A stretch of 64,000 nucleotides of DNA from Paguma larvata (Eukaryota; Chordata; Mammalia; Carnivora; Viverridae). Below the pieces are notes generated by a model, which did no database searches, had not been told where the DNA came from, and saw only the letters and a program-made list of their open reading frames with translations. The first letter of the stretch is position 1. Each line of letters opens with the position of its first letter. The stretch is from the NCBI GenBank assembly GCA_030068075.1, contig CM057841.1, positions 43,379,030-43,443,029 on the forward strand, in the 5' to 3' direction. The position numbers and the translations under genes are program-made. Shown in pieces: positions 24,105 to 36,640 of this stretch.

Positions 24105-24340
24105 AAAGAAACAGGAAGAGAACTTTAGAGCCGAGGTCCCTGGGTATAAATTTCAGTACTGACACACATTAACTATCCTTTAACAAGTGACTTGAACTCT
24201 GTACCTTAGCTCCTCATCTCTAAAATGGGAATAGTATCTTTACTATTTCACAGAGTTGATATGAAGAATGAGATACCATATGTAACACACCTAGAACGAT
24301 GCCCAGCACATAGCAAGCATTATGGAAGTGTTAGATGGCA
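24105..24340 (+). repeat. MIR SINE
   Basis: 'tttagagccgaggtccctggg', 'acaagtgacttgaactctgtacc', 'ctaaaatgggaatagta' and 'gatgcccagcacatagcaagc' follow the MIR order. Confidence 0.75.
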
Positions 24341-24624
24341 GGAGAATGGCACATCTTTCCTGGAAGCCACTGAAAGTTTTTGAGCAAGAGGGTGAAGAGA
24401 TAGGGACTGTTCTTTGATAGGATGATCCTGTCAGTACTGTGCAAAACTGAACATCAGAGAGATGTTAGTTGAAAGAGACCTGGAAGGGGGAATGGGAAGG
24501 GCCTTTTGTTTATTTTACTCACAGTGTCCTGTGCTTGTATATAGCTTTTGGATACTGCCATATCTTGATTTTCTTTCTTTCTGTTACTATTTTTTTTTTT
24601 TGATGTTCTATTAAAATGAAAATA

Positions 24625-24817
24625 CAGAGGCACCTGGGTGGCTCAGTCAGTTAAGCATTGGACTCTTGGTTTTGGCTCAGTTCAGGATCTCACAGTTAGT
24701 GGGTTTGAAGCCCACATTGGGCTCTGTGCTGACAGTGAGAAGCCTGCTTGAGATTCTCTGTCTCCCTCTCTCACTCTCTAGCTCTCTCTCTCAAAAATAA
24801 ATCAGTAAACATTAAAC
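24625..24817 (+). repeat. Feline tRNA-Lys SINE
   Basis: Plus-strand copy, GAGGCACCTGGGTGGCTCAG head through CAAAAATAAAT tail. Perfect 12-bp duplication, aaaatgaaaata, at 24613-24624 and 24818-24829. Confidence 0.92.
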
Positions 24818-25259
24818 AAAATGAAAATAGGAAGGACGATGGGGAAGCCAGGATTTGTTAACTTTAGGTACTATTAGCTAGGGAGGGACTTATGTTACAT
24901 TTGAGTACCCTGAAAGGCTTTGTGTAGCTGTTGGAAGATGCATTCTTGCACTACCACTTTCTGTATTCTATTGAGCTTTTAAGGGTCTCCCGTACCATAT
25001 TGGTTACTTAGGTGCAGTTCACTAAAGTGCCCTACTGCTAATCTGATCACCTTTCACTTATTCCTGTGCAGCAGCTCTGGGATGCTGGTAAAGGGCCACA
25101 AGTTTTCCTAGAAAAATTTCACGTGATGCATTGAACATAGTATTTTATTTAAAATATCATTCCGGGCAAATGAACCATAATGCAGGTTTGTAAGGGGGAA
25201 TTTATAGAAATGTTTCCAAGGTGAACATACCATTTACAGACATAAATCTTTTTTTAACA

Positions 25260-26285
25260 AGAAACTCACTTTATTATTTAATTTTTTTTTTTATTTGAGT
25301 ATAGTTGACACACACTGTTGCGTTAGTTTCAGGTCTACAGCCTTGTGATTCAACTTCTCCATATGTTACCACAAGTGTAGCTACCATCTGTCACCACGTA
25401 ATGCAATTATATCATTGACTATATTCCCTATGCTGTACCTTTTAGTTCCATGACTTATTCATCTCGTAACTAGAAGCTTGTATCTCCCACTCCCTTTTAC
25501 CCATTTTGCCCATCCCCCTAACCCTATTCCCTCTGGCAACCTTGAGTTTGTTCTCTGTACTTATGGATGTGTTTCTGCTTTTTGTTTATTTGTTCATTTG
25601 TTTATTTTTTTAGATTTCACATTTAAGTGAAATCATTTGGTGTTTGTCTTTGTCCTTTTTCACTTAGCATAGTACCTTCTATATCCTTCCATGTTGTCTC
25701 AAATAGTGATCCCATTCTTTTTATGGCTGTATAATATTCCTCTGTGTCTGTGTGTGTGTCTCTGTGTGTATGCGTACACCACATTAGGTTGCTTCCAAAT
25801 ATCTATTATAAATACAATAGCGTCGCAATAAAATAGGGGTGCATATATCTTTTCAAATTAGTGTTTTTTTGTTTTCTTTGGCTAAATACCCAGTAGTGGA
25901 ATTGTTGGATCATATAGTATTTCTGGTTTTAATTTTTATAGGAACGTCTGTACTGTTTTTTATTTTTTTATGTTTATTTTTTAGAGAGAGAGCGAGACAG
26001 ACAGACAGAACATTAGTGAGGGAAGGGCAGAGAGAGAGGGAGAAACAGAATCCAAAACAGGCATCAGGCTCTGAGCTGTCAGCAGAGAGCCCAATGTGGG
26101 TCTCAAACTCAACGAACCGCGAGATATGACCTGAACTGAAGTCAGTCACTTAACTGACTGAGTCACCCAGGTGCCCCGCCTCTGTACTATTTTCCCCATG
26201 ACTGCACCAGTTTACATTCCCACCAGCAGTATACAAGAGTTCTTTTTTTCTTTACATTCTCACTAACACAATATTTTATCTTGAA
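25260..26285 (-). mobile_element. Old LINE-1 3' end with nested SINE
   Basis: Minus-strand LINE-1 of the same old subfamily as 22190 (3' UTR 'gttgacacacactgttgcgt', 'accatctgtcacca'). It is truncated just past the 'cattcccaccagcagtatac' section. A SINE at 25961-26178 splits it. A short (TG)n/(TCTG)n lies at 25740-25775. Confidence 0.88.
25961..26178 (-). repeat. Feline tRNA-Lys SINE nested in LINE-1
   Basis: Minus-strand, complete from the ACCTGGGTGACTCAG head to the CT-rich body and tail. Duplication: tctgtactgtttt at 25948-25960 and tctgtactatttt at 26181-26193, one mismatch. It entered the LINE-1 after that element was in place. Confidence 0.9.
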
Positions 26286-27178
26286 GACAAATCTTCAAAA
26301 ATTATCAATTTATGAACACATAACAGGATATACATTTGTACAATAATAACACCACAAAAAGAAAATGATTAGTAGTTTGCAGTCACTGAGGAAGGGCTCT
26401 TGTGATTGGAGACTACAGCAGGAGTAGGGCTCTTTTCTCCCAGGTATATCCAAGGAACCACTAAACATCTGTTTTCACTTCACAAGGAAAAGAAGGTTTG
26501 AAACAATATGCGATACTCTAAAAATGAAATAGAACTCCATGATGAATTAAGAGCAGAAACCTGAATGGAAGTCATTATGAATATAGTCTCTGCCTCTTGT
26601 TGAAAAGACAAGACTCACTAGGAAAAACCTTCAGTCATCAGTTTAGTGAAAGTCAAGACTCAACATTGGAGATATTGGAAGGAACTGGGATCTCTTTGTC
26701 AATTCCAGCATAGGGTTTTATATTGATATGTATTATCAGAGCCTCGTTTTGCAAATGAAAGCAAACAAAAATCATTTGGTAGTGAGGAAATCAGTAATTT
26801 AGTTTTTTTGAAATGTAATTACTTCTCAGGTTAGAATTAGCCATTTGCTACCTGTATCTTCTACTAAATTCAGATATGTTGGTTCTTGTTAAGCCCTGTC
26901 GTTGGAGATTGAGTGGCAGGAAACAGATTCAGACTGCCGATTCTTCAGTGTAACATCAGGCCAATGAAACTGGAATGGGATGGAACTCATTAAGAGTATT
27001 TCATAATTCCTAATAAACTGGCTAAAAGAAATGTATGAACATTCAAGAATATGAAATGAATTCTCAGCCATGGATGCCATTCTTTCCCCTAATAGCCAGA
27101 AAATCTCAAAATAGTTCTGGGTTATAAACAAAAGGTTACCTGCTTTGCCTGAGGTTTTTCATTTGTTAACTATGATGT
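26286..27178. other. 0.9 kb without recognisable gene or repeat
   Basis: No motif-bearing frame and no clear repeat. Confidence 0.4.
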
Positions 27179-27525
27179 CTTCGTACGTTTAGACTGCTAT
27201 AACAAAATACCATAGACCAGGTGGCTTACAAACACCAGAAATGTCTTGGAATTTTAGAGGCTAGGAAGTCCAAGATTAAGATACCAGCAGATTTATTGTC
27301 TGGTGGGAACGTGCTTCGCAGTTTATAGATGACATCGTCTCTGTCTTCACATTTTAGGAGGAGTGAGGACTCTCTCTGGGGTCTCTCTTATAAGTATAGG
27401 ATCCCATTCATGAGGCCTCTGCCCCCATGACCGTATCACTTCAAAAGAGCCCCATCTCCACCTGCCACCCCACCGGGGGAATAGATTTCAGCATATATGA
27501 AATTTGAGGGGAAATAAGTAGTCGA
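27179..27525 (-). repeat. MaLR-type solo LTR, decayed
   Basis: The plus strand shows 'gactgctataacaaaatacc', 'agaccaggtggcttacaaac', 'aggaagtccaagattaagat' and 'gaggcctctgcccccatgacc', the reverse complement of an MST/MLT1-type LTR. No internal region adjoins it. Confidence 0.7.
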
Positions 27526-27985
27526 TGGCACATCATGTTAATATTAGCTGTTCAGAGCAGCATGACTTGTACTAGTCAGAGAAGCAGAAATAAAAACCTG
27601 TGTTTACAGGCATTTCCAGCAAATGAAAGCAAGAATTATTGTTTGTTGGGAATGGCAGTAGAAACTCAAAACTCATCAAAATAACACTTTTTTTTTTTTT
27701 TTTTTTGCTTTTTGGCATTCTTCTGAAAGTCCTTCTTATCAGTGCTGTGAGAGGAGTTTGAAGAATAACTGGGCATCCAGCTATGCCAAGGATTTAAATT
27801 GACCTGAAGGCCTTCATGCAAATAAGACTCCTGTTAGCAAACAGAATTCTCTGATTTGTTGCTGTTTTTGATATGACTAGTTGATATTAACCTCCAGTGG
27901 GATATTGACTATTGAAGTATATGGAACCACATTATAAATTGTGAAGCATTACCAAATACATCTCTTTAAGATTGCCCTATTCCTA
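27526..27985. other. Unassigned DNA with a T18 homopolymer
   Basis: A run of T at 27688-27706, otherwise no recognisable feature. Confidence 0.4.
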
Positions 27986-28400
27986 CTGGTGGGTAGTGCT
28001 CATTCTGCAAATATTTACCAAGTGCATACTATGTACCAACTACTCATCTAAGTTCTAGAAAAATGATAATAAAACATAACATTTTATATATAAATATATA
28101 AATAAAAATACATAAAGCCATTAATTGAGAACTTCTGGTGGTGATAAGTATCGTGAAGAGAAAAAAACAGGCTGTTGAGATAGAGTGTGAGGAAGAGAGT
28201 GGGTTGTGAGCAGGGAAGAAATATTTTAAATTGGTTAGTCAGGAAGGTCACTTTGAGGGTCTGACAGCTGAATAGAGCCATGTGTATTGAGTAGAAGTCA
28301 GCCATAAATTCCAGCTTGGTGGAGCAAGCTTGGCTTATTCAAAGAATGACAGAAAGGCCAGGACATGAGGTAAATAAAGCTCATTGGGACTTGTAATCTT
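27986..28400 (-). repeat. L2 LINE 3' region, decayed
   Basis: 'gcaaatatttaccaagtgcatactatgtacc' opens the reverse complement of the L2 3' end, followed by 'ggtgataagtatcgtgaagag' and 'aggaaggtcactttgagg'. No coding frame. Confidence 0.6.
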
Positions 28401-28809
28401 ATAGGCACCGAATGGCAAATGAGTGAGGGAAGATACACAGTAAAATATCTTTACTCGTCAATTTTTATTTTTCTTTTTGCATGGGTTTCTTCATAAGTTA
28501 AAGAGACAAGATGAACCATTTTAAAGAACAGAATTATCTTGGCTGTTTTACTCCTTTCCCTGAGTGTCCTTAGGAAGTTTTACCTTTGAATACATGTCTC
28601 CATTCTTCCTACTTTGACTATTCAGACATATCCTCTCCAATTAATAACTTTTTGATAAAGTTTACAGAGGAAATACAGATAACTGTATATGCTTTTTTAT
28701 TAAAACCCTTATCAAAGAAAATGGAGGGAAGGAATATGCCAAATAAATACATAATATGATAATTCTATCTTTTGAAGCAAATTCTGCCTTTGTTATTATA
28801 ATAGATTCA

Positions 28810-29005
28810 GGTCATTGTGTTCCTTCAGGTCCATACCACTTAATATATAAATTTGGGCAGATTACTTAACCTCTGTTGAAACTCAATTTTCTCATCTATA
28901 ATATGTGAAGGTAATTACTCTTTATCTCACAAGTTTGTGAGGATCACACGAGATCATGTATATGAAGTGTTTAGCATGGTGCTTGGCACACAGAATAGAT
29001 AATAT
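28810..29005 (+). repeat. MIR SINE
   Basis: 'tttgggcagattacttaacctctg', 'ttttctcatctataatatgtg' and 'ggtgcttggcacacagaatag' are in MIR order. Confidence 0.75.
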
Positions 29006-29572
29006 TTATGGAGCACTTCCTGTTATGTTATATGTTATGTTCATGAATATCTTCATTCCTTCCAGTCACCTCCCAGTAAACCTTTCTGCAAACTTTTTCA
29101 AGTAGCCCCAGTAAACTTTTATGTTGACTTTTCCCCCACCTTATATCACTGATCAAATTTTTTTTTCTCCAATGTCCAGCTGAAAGAAACTGTATATTTA
29201 TGAGACCATCTTTTTGGTAACAAAAATGCCAGGAGTCCATGGTCTCTTAAAAACCTAGTATTAATTTAGGCTCCTGTCAAGCTCCTAACAAAGCCTATAC
29301 ATACTGTGTAGCTATACCAAGGATTCCAGAGCATAGGTGAAAACGTGTGAGTATGTAGCCCTTGATCTCCTGAGCTGTATTTGGCAAGTATCCAGCCTCT
29401 CATTTTTATCTAATTAATGACATTCCTGGCATATGGGGATCATGTAACACAGAATCTGTTCATACTCTGCCTGCAAAAACCCACTTTGTTCTCCACCTGC
29501 AAAAAAAAAAAAAAATTGGCAACCTCTGCTATTCATTTCTTTATTGTGTCATTTTAAATGCACATTTTGAAT

Positions 29573-29710
29573 TCTCCTTCCTTCCCCCTTGCCTCCCTCT
29601 CTCTCTTTCCTTCTTTTTTTCCCCCTCTCCTCTTCCATCCCTTCTCCCTTCCCCTGCATCCCATTCTCCCTCCCTCTCTCCATGTCTGTCTGTCTGTCTG
29701 TCTTTGTCTT
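29573..29710. repeat. Polypyrimidine tract with (TGTC)n
   Basis: About 140 bases of almost pure C/T on the plus strand, ending in tgtctgtctgtctgtct. The overlapping frames on both strands (Ser/Leu/Pro or Arg/Glu/Gly-rich) are products of this composition. Confidence 0.85.
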
Positions 29711-29889
29711 TTTTCTGCGAAAGGGAAGAGAAGCATCTTGGGGGAGGTGGTATAATAGGAAACTAACATCATCACTTGAACTGATTCTAAAAGTTTTCTC
29801 TAAACTTAAGGATGGCTCACTTGAGTAATGCTAACATTATCATGGTCCTCTTAAAAGGCCATGACCATTCCCACCACCACATTTTAGCT

Positions 29890-30170
29890 TCTGCTATTTT
29901 CCTTGCTTAGAATACTTTCTCCTCTTCGTCCATCTTCTAAGACTAATCTTAAATCTTAAGTCTTCCAGTAAATCTTATTAACTCTTGGCTTGATCTTTTT
30001 TCTTCCCTCTATTATGCCATTTGATACTTTTTGCTATTTTACTCATATTATTGAGCCTTGTACATAAGTTTAAAGGCTTGTTTTACCAATTAGATTGTGT
30101 GTGTTTTTTTCAGAGCAGTGACTAGGTTATATACATTTTGTGGCTTATTGTTTCCATCTCTCCATACCCC
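29890..30170 (+). repeat. L2 LINE 3' end, decayed
   Basis: 'ttgcttagaatactttctcc', 'cttccagtaaatcttattaac', 'tccctctattatgcc', 'tagattgtgtg' and 'agagcagtgactagg' match the L2 3' end in plus orientation with many changes. Confidence 0.55.
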
Positions 30171-32211
30171 AGCCATCATCAAGCTTTGAAACACCTGAAT
30201 ATTAATGTCTTCTCTGGGGAAAAGGACATGTAAGCAAATTTCTAGACCTTTTGAACAGAATCAAAGACAACTGTATATAACATTATAGACACTACACAGG
30301 GCAAAACTTTGCTCTTATAGTAAGAAGCCTACCTACAATAACACATAGGCCAATTTGAATCCCTCAGCACCTACCTCCACACCTCCCTTCACCTCAGATT
30401 TCCAAGTGAGTTTACAATGTCTCATTCCGAGCATCCAGATCAAATCTGGAAAAGTTATGCCAGTGCCCAAATAAGTTAACAATCCCTGAAAAAAAATTAG
30501 GGTTTTTGTTTCTCCTTTTATATGCTCTTGATTCATTTAGCCTCTCATATCACCACCAGAAAGAAGAGTGAATGCCAGCCATTCAAGCGTTTAAATTTTT
30601 TGTTGATAGCTTCAGTAATTTGGTGAGAGAAGTTAGGGAAAAGTCTAGACTCTGAGGAAATTTAAGAACGGTGATTTTCATTTATCCACTTCTTGATTTC
30701 GTCAGTTTATGACAAACCATAAAAACAAATTAATGCATAAAGGAAAGATCACTATATATCCTCAGAAGAAAATAATTATTATTGAAGTTAAAAAATATGG
30801 AACATTTAAAAGTAAAGAAGATGGTAACTAGTGAACTCTTATATAAATTAAAGATTATCACTGAAATCCTGAATAAACAGGCCATCTAACAGAGGAAGAT
30901 ATCTATACTTGGTAACTACAACCTGATATGTAAGTTTAAAAGAGAGGAAGAGAAGACAGTGCTGAGCAAGGAGCCATGTATACCTGGATGTGCTCTATTA
31001 AAAGAGGCGCTTGATTGCTCAGTAATTGCAGAGCTAGGCTCTTGGGGAGGCCTTTGTCATCCCTCCTTGGCTGACACCAGACGATAGTGTGGCTCTGTGA
31101 TAAGAAACAGAGGACCAGTGTCTCCATGGTAACTAACTGAGCTCTATATATTACACTCATTACAAATGAAGATAGATAGTAAAAAAAAAAATAATAATGT
31201 ATTAGCGCAGAGAGAGAATATATATGTGAGTGTATATATGTATCTTGTCTTCTATCTAGAAAGTGAATAAAATAAAATAAAATTGTGATTGCGCTGAATA
31301 GACAAGGTTGATAGGCCTTTTTTCCCCATCGGTGCAGGTAAATATTTCATTTTTCAGCTCCTCTGATGGTTTTGTTCTGAATCCACCCAGCTGTAGCTTG
31401 AAAGATTAATGATGGGCAGCAAAAGAACCTGAGAAGAGGCAATGAATGAATAGAAACCAGCACCAGAGAAGAAAGAGTTCTGTCTGGCCTTTGGGACAAA
31501 TAAATAAGGATTTACTCAGTCTGCTAGATTCATCCCCATAGCAGGAAAACCTGGAACCCATTAGATTGGAAACCTGGACGTTTTTATAATGTAATGTTTC
31601 CTAGAGTTCCAAACTTGCACAGAATAGTGACAGGAAAAAAGAAAAAAAATGGGGGGGGGGGATGGAAAATCAGCAAGTACCTTTCTAATTTTCTCTTCTG
31701 TAGGTATTGATTTTACTTTAACACAACTAACTTTACTATGTGTCTCCTCATGTAAGACCATTACACTTACGTATAGATCTTTATAAGGTTAAACACATTT
31801 TTAAAAAACTCAGTCTGCCTATGTCATGCATTTAAAGAAAAAGGCTAGATTAAAGAAGTCATCAGTGAGTAAACTGTTAACACTGGAAATTAAAAGTTTT
31901 GATTCAAGACACAGAATTCAAATATTTGGTCAGAGAACAAAGACCCAGGAGCTTTTTGCAATGTTATATTAGGTTTGGTGTATTAGTCCATCTGCTCTTA
32001 GATGAATGACTTTAAATTCTGAAAGAAGTACCCTTGGTAGCCCAGCAGGGACTTTTGCTGATCCTTAAGGTTGGTTTCTATCCCACCTGTGTTTCTTTCT
32101 CAATAACGCCATTTTCTGAAGAAGTACTTGGGTTATTGCTACAAAGGGTATTAAATGTGTTTTTAAAATAGCTATTTCATCTAAGTAACATAATTTTATG
32201 CCCTTCATATT
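30171..32211. other. 2 kb without recognisable gene
   Basis: Single-copy-looking DNA with short simple repeats: AT/GT-rich 31200-31240, (AAAAT)n at 31266-31283, and a purine run with G11 at 31634-31661. No frame has a motif. Confidence 0.4.
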
Positions 32212-33187
32212 TTTTAAATATTACTTATTGTCAAACTGGTTTCCATACAACACCCAGTGCTCATCCCAACAAGTGCCCCCCGCCAATGCCCATCACCCAC
32301 TTACCCCTCCCCCACCCCCCATCAACCAACCCTCAGTTTGTTCTCTGTATTTAAGAGTCTCTTATGGTTTGCCTGCCTCCCTCTTTGTAACTTTCTTCCG
32401 CCTTTTGCTCCCCATGGTCTTCTGTTAAGTTTCTCAAGATCCACGTAGGAATGAAAAACATAAGGTGTCTGTCTTTCTCCGACTGACTTCTTTGACTCAG
32501 CATAATACCCTCCAGTTCCATCCACGTTGCTGCAAATGGCCAGATTTCATTCTTTCTCATTGCCAAGTAGTATTCCATTGTATATATAAATCACATCTTC
32601 TTTATCCATTCATCAGTTGATGGACATTTAGGATCTTTCTATGATTTGGCTATTGTTGAAAGTGCTGCTATAAACATGGCACATATACTCCTATGCATCA
32701 GCACTCCTAAATCCCTTGGGTAAATTTCTAGTACTTCTATTGCTGGGTCACAGGGTAGCTCTATTTTTAATTTTTTGATGAACCTCCACACTGTTTGCCA
32801 GAGCAGCTGTACCAGTTTGCATTCCCACCAACAGTGTAAGAGGGTTCCCGTTTCTCCACATCCTCACCAGGATCTGTAGTTTCCTGAGTTGTTCATTTTA
32901 GCCTCTCTGACTGGTGTGAGGTGGTATCTCAGTGTGGTTTAGATTTGTATTTCCCTGATGACGAGTGACGTTGAGCATCGTTTCATGTAACTATTGGCCA
33001 TCTAGATGTCTTTGGAAAAGTCTATTTGTGTCTTCTGCCCATTTCTTCACTGGATTATTTGTTATTTGGGTGTGGAGTTTGGTGAGTTCTTTATAGATTT
33101 TGTGTACTAGCCTTTTATCTGATATGTCATTTGCCAATATCTTTTCCCATTCCGTCAGTTGCCATTTAGTTTTGTTGATTGTTATCT
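32212..33187 (-). mobile_element. 5'-truncated LINE-1 (3' end)
   Basis: Minus strand. The 3' UTR (ttgtcaaactggtttccatacaacacccagtgctc) is the same type as in the full-length copy at 36411, followed by C-terminal ORF2 in reverse order as far as 'ccatttagttttgttgattg'. A short frame at 32351-32578 keeps the EYY..MRKNEIWPF.ATWMELE segment of ORF2. There is no 5' part. I could not find a convincing duplication. It looks older than 5796 and 36411. Confidence 0.9.
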
Positions 33188-33937
33188 AATGAAAATATCA
33201 CTTGGGATTCCTATTAAAATTAAATATCCCTGTGTCCCTCCCATGGATTTTAATTTAGGTCAGAAGCTGAAACTGGTGTTCTGTAGTTTTAGACAAGACC
33301 GGATGCATTCAGGGTGGTGTGGCTGTAGACATGTAGTTTTAATAATTACTTAGTGAATACTGTGAATGCCAGAATGAATTTAGTGAATGCCAAAAATTCA
33401 CTGTTCTAATGACTTTTTAAAAAAAAAGGTGCCCTAATTACTTTTTGAAGCAAAGAGAATTCCAGACTCCAGGGAATTGCTAGCCACGGGAGAGGCTAGA
33501 CCATGAATTCTGACTCTGATAAGGATCGAGAGAACAAGGGTAATAACATTCAGCACAAGTGGTGCTTCTAAAAAATATGTTTTTCCTCTTCTCTCTTAGA
33601 AGAAATAGATCTCTTATCTATTATTTTGTAAGAACAAGTGAGGACAAAACTGATCATGGTCCAGTTGGAAGTTTTTTCTCCAGAGTGGCCCAAAGTAAAG
33701 GCAGGTAGGTTCTGGGATATCCCTGGCTATTGGAGTCCTACCTTAGAACCTGATATCCACTTCCTTTGCTTGGACCCTTCTTGCTGCTTCCATCCAAATG
33801 CCCTTGGTACAGTTGAGAACCCTTTAACACCAAGGTTTGGAGACAAAAAGTAGAACCCTCAAGTGAGGCAGAGCTGTCTCAGAAATATGGGAAAATGCAA
33901 GAAAATTGAGCAAAAGGACAATTTTTTAAAAAACTGC

Positions 33938-34299
33938 CATAGAACCTAGAATGTTGTGTCCTCCCAAAATTCATGTTTTGAAACCTACTCTCCAGTGTGA
34001 TACTATTTGGAAGTAAGATGTTCGAGATGTGATTAGGTCATAGGGCTCTGGAATGGAATTAGTGCTTTAAAAACAAGACCCCAGAGAGACCTTTCACCCC
34101 TCTGCCTTGTTAAGATACTGTGAAAAGACTGCTGCCCATCAGTCAGGAAACGGGCTTGCACCCGCTCTACTTACCAAATCTGCCCAGTGCCTTGATCTTG
34201 GACTTTCCAGCTCTCAGACATTTGAGAAATAAATTCCTATTGTTTGTGAAGTATCCTCTCTATGACATTTTGTTGTAGCAGCCCGAGAAAACTAAGACA
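33938..34299 (+). repeat. MaLR-type solo LTR (MST/MLT1 group)
   Basis: It starts with 'tgttgtgtcctcccaaaattcatg', continues 'gaagtaagatgttcgagatgtga', 'cagtgccttgatcttggac' and 'gagaaataaattcctattgttt', and ends 'gcagcccgagaaaactaagaca'. This is the full order of a MaLR LTR in plus orientation, with the AATAAA signal at 34230-34235. Confidence 0.85.
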
Positions 34300-34332
34300 A
34301 CTACCAAAAGGAAATTGGGCCATAGTTTTTTA

Positions 34333-34570
34333 TGTTGTATTTTTATTTATTTTTATACTTATTTATTTTGAGGGAAAGAAAAGAGAGTGCATGCCAGCAT
34401 GAACTGGGGATAGGCAGAGACATAGGGAGAGAGAGAGAATCCCAAGCAGGCTCCTCACTGTCAGGGAGCCCAGAACCAGTGCAGAGCCTGAACTCATGAA
34501 CCGTGAGATCATGATTTGAACTGATGTCAAGAGTCAGGTGCTAAGCCAACTGAGCCACTCAGGTACCCCT
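34333..34570 (-). repeat. Feline tRNA-Lys SINE
   Basis: Minus-strand copy with a complete head (AGTGGCTCAGTTGGCTTAG), middle and tail. Duplication: gggccatagttttt at 34317-34330 and gggccataactttt at 34571-34584, one mismatch. Confidence 0.92.
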
Positions 34571-34755
34571 GGGCCATAACTTTTTAAAATGAACATGAGC
34601 CCTGGAACATATAGCACAATAGGAACCAAACTTTGATAAAAAACAGTCTGTCATCATATGCATATATCAAAATACATAGATTATTAAATATTAGAAATTA
34701 TTTGTGAATTATTTGAATTAACATTAATTCTAACATTCTATTTAAAATGTTCAGT

Positions 34756-34970
34756 GTTTGGGGCCCCAAAGTTGGTCAGTTGGTAGTGTCTGACTCTTGA
34801 CTTTGGCTCAGGTCATGATCTTGCAATTCTTGAGTTTGAACCCCATATCAGGCTCGGTATTCTCTCTCTCCTCTCTGCCCCTCGCCTTTCTCTCTCTTTC
34901 CCTCCCCCCTCCTCCCTCCCTCCCTCCATCCATCCCTCCCCCCCCATATATGTAAGTAAACAAGTAAATC
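34756..34970 (+). repeat. Feline tRNA-Lys SINE with expanded CCCT tract
   Basis: Plus-strand copy with a mutated start (GGGGCCCCAAAGTTGGTCAG). The pyrimidine body has grown into a (CCCT)n/C8 tract at 34894-34946. Duplication: tttaaaatgttcagt at 34741-34755 and tttaaaatgtttagt at 34971-34985. Confidence 0.9.
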
Positions 34971-34985
34971 TTTAAAATGTTTAGT

Positions 34986-35530
34986 CTTCATTGCTTGTTG
35001 TTCATATTGAAGAGCCCTTCGCAGTCTCAGAGTCTTAATCTCAAATGAAAATTGTGGTGAAGAAGCCTATACATTCATTCCCACATGTGTAAAATTGTCA
35101 TAAAACAACTTAAGGAAGATGGAAAAAATCATTACAAACCTGTTCTCTCCTTTAACCAGATCGCTTTAATTCTTAGACTTTTTTTTTTCTTTTTGCTTCT
35201 TTAATCAATCAAGAAAATGCTCTCCTGTAGATACAGAGCTCAGAAGTGTACTCCTATACTTGCTCCTATCCATACCCAAGCCGCTTGATCTCCAGGGAAA
35301 AGGTTGACATCTGGGGAGATTTCTTTGTTTCACTTTGTTCCAACAACCTGTTTGAAATATTCAGGCTTTTTATTGAAATTTGAGTCATCTTTCTCTCGTA
35401 GGTACTGTCTAAAAGTTTTCAGTGTTTAAAAGGGATTCCTAAAATGTTTTAAAAGGAATTGAGGCAATGCAGCCCAGGGTGAATATTACTATTATTTAAT
35501 AAGAGCACAAATTGAACTTCTATGGTTTCT
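34986..35530. other. 0.5 kb without recognisable gene or repeat
   Basis: AT-rich; nothing recognisable. Confidence 0.4.
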
Positions 35531-35543
35531 AAGCTGCTGCTTT

Positions 35544-35750
35544 AAAAAAAGTTATCTTTTTTAGAGAGAAGGAGGATGGGGCAGAGAGAGAGGAAAAGGC
35601 AGAGAAGGAGGGAGAGAGAGAATCCCAAGCAGGCTCCATGCTGTCAGCGCTGAGCCTGTTGCAGAGCTCCATCTCACAAACCGAGATCATGACCTGAGCT
35701 GGGATCAAGAGTTGGATGCTTAACCAACTGAGCCACCCAGGTGCCCCTCC
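35544..35750 (-). repeat. Feline tRNA-Lys SINE
   Basis: Minus-strand copy, GGGGCACCTGGGTGGCTCAG head. Duplication: aagctgctgcttt at 35531-35543 and aagctgttgcttt at 35751-35763, one mismatch. Confidence 0.92.
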
Positions 35751-35763
35751 AAGCTGTTGCTTT

Positions 35764-36398
35764 TTAATGGAAACATTTCATATATGCCTTTTAGGTTCCA
35801 ATATGATATTAGTAAGACATGTTAACTCACCACATCAATGTCAGTTACCACACGAATATTTAGATGTCCAGATTTGGTGGCTCTGTTTTATTAGACATGC
35901 ATGAACTTGCAATGAAAGCAGTTTAACATTATCCCAAAGACAAAAGATTTGGAAAAGCTCTAAAAAGCTTTGACTACTCTAGGGATTACAAATTTTAGTC
36001 TAATGATGCAGATTTATTGTATGCAGTAGGAGTTAAAAGGCATTTTTAAGAAGAAAAAACCTGGGATAAATTCCAGGTAACTGATTTCAAATGAGATCCT
36101 TAACTTATAAAACATTAACAGGTTTAGTAGACTCACAAACGTGAGGCTACACAGGTCTCTAAGATAACAGACCTGTGACATCAGAAACTAAATACTAGAT
36201 AAGGCCATGTCTTTGAATTTTGATTATGGGCAGGAAGTGAGGACATTCTAAACAATGAGTATTACAATCAAGCGAAAAGGTAGTAAGACAAACCAATTTA
36301 AAAGAATAATTCTGACGTATATTGGGAGGGACTTAACTTGAAATAATAACCTCTAAGATTTTATTTGTTGCTTGTCCTGATCCTCATCCAGTATTTTA
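35764..36398. other. 0.6 kb without recognisable gene or repeat
   Basis: No motif-bearing frame and no clear repeat. Confidence 0.4.
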
Positions 36399-36422
36399 GT
36401 TCTAGGTTTCTTTTTTTTTTTA

Positions 36423-36640
36423 ATAATTTATTGTCAAATTAGTTTCTATACAACACCCAGTGCTCAATCCAACGAGTGCCCTCCTCTGTGCCCATCACCC
36501 ACTCTCCCCCCTCGCACACCCATCTCTCCCCTCAGTTCTTTCTTATTCTTTGAGAGTCTCTCATGTCATGTCGTCCTTTCTCTCTATGGGTTTTTTTTCC
36601 CCCTTTTCCCTCTTCCCCTCCCCCCTGGTTCTCTGCTAGG
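36423..36640 (-). other. LINE-1 3' UTR
   Basis: The reverse complement carries a purine-rich tract (36595-36628, CCCCCTTTTCCCTCTTCCCC on the plus strand), a second G-rich block (36500-36530), and a polyadenylation-like region next to the tail (AATAAATTATT with drift). The same order is seen in the plus-strand copy at 6690-6876. Confidence 0.8.

Noticed and set aside
29554..29828. Frames on both strands over 29.55-29.83 kb
   Set aside because: Composition artefact of a polypyrimidine tract with (TGTC)n.
32212..33187. Target-site duplication for this truncated LINE-1 (ttcatctaagtaa on the left against ttatctaatgaaaa on the right)
   Set aside because: Too many mismatches and wrong spacing from the element ends to be convincing.
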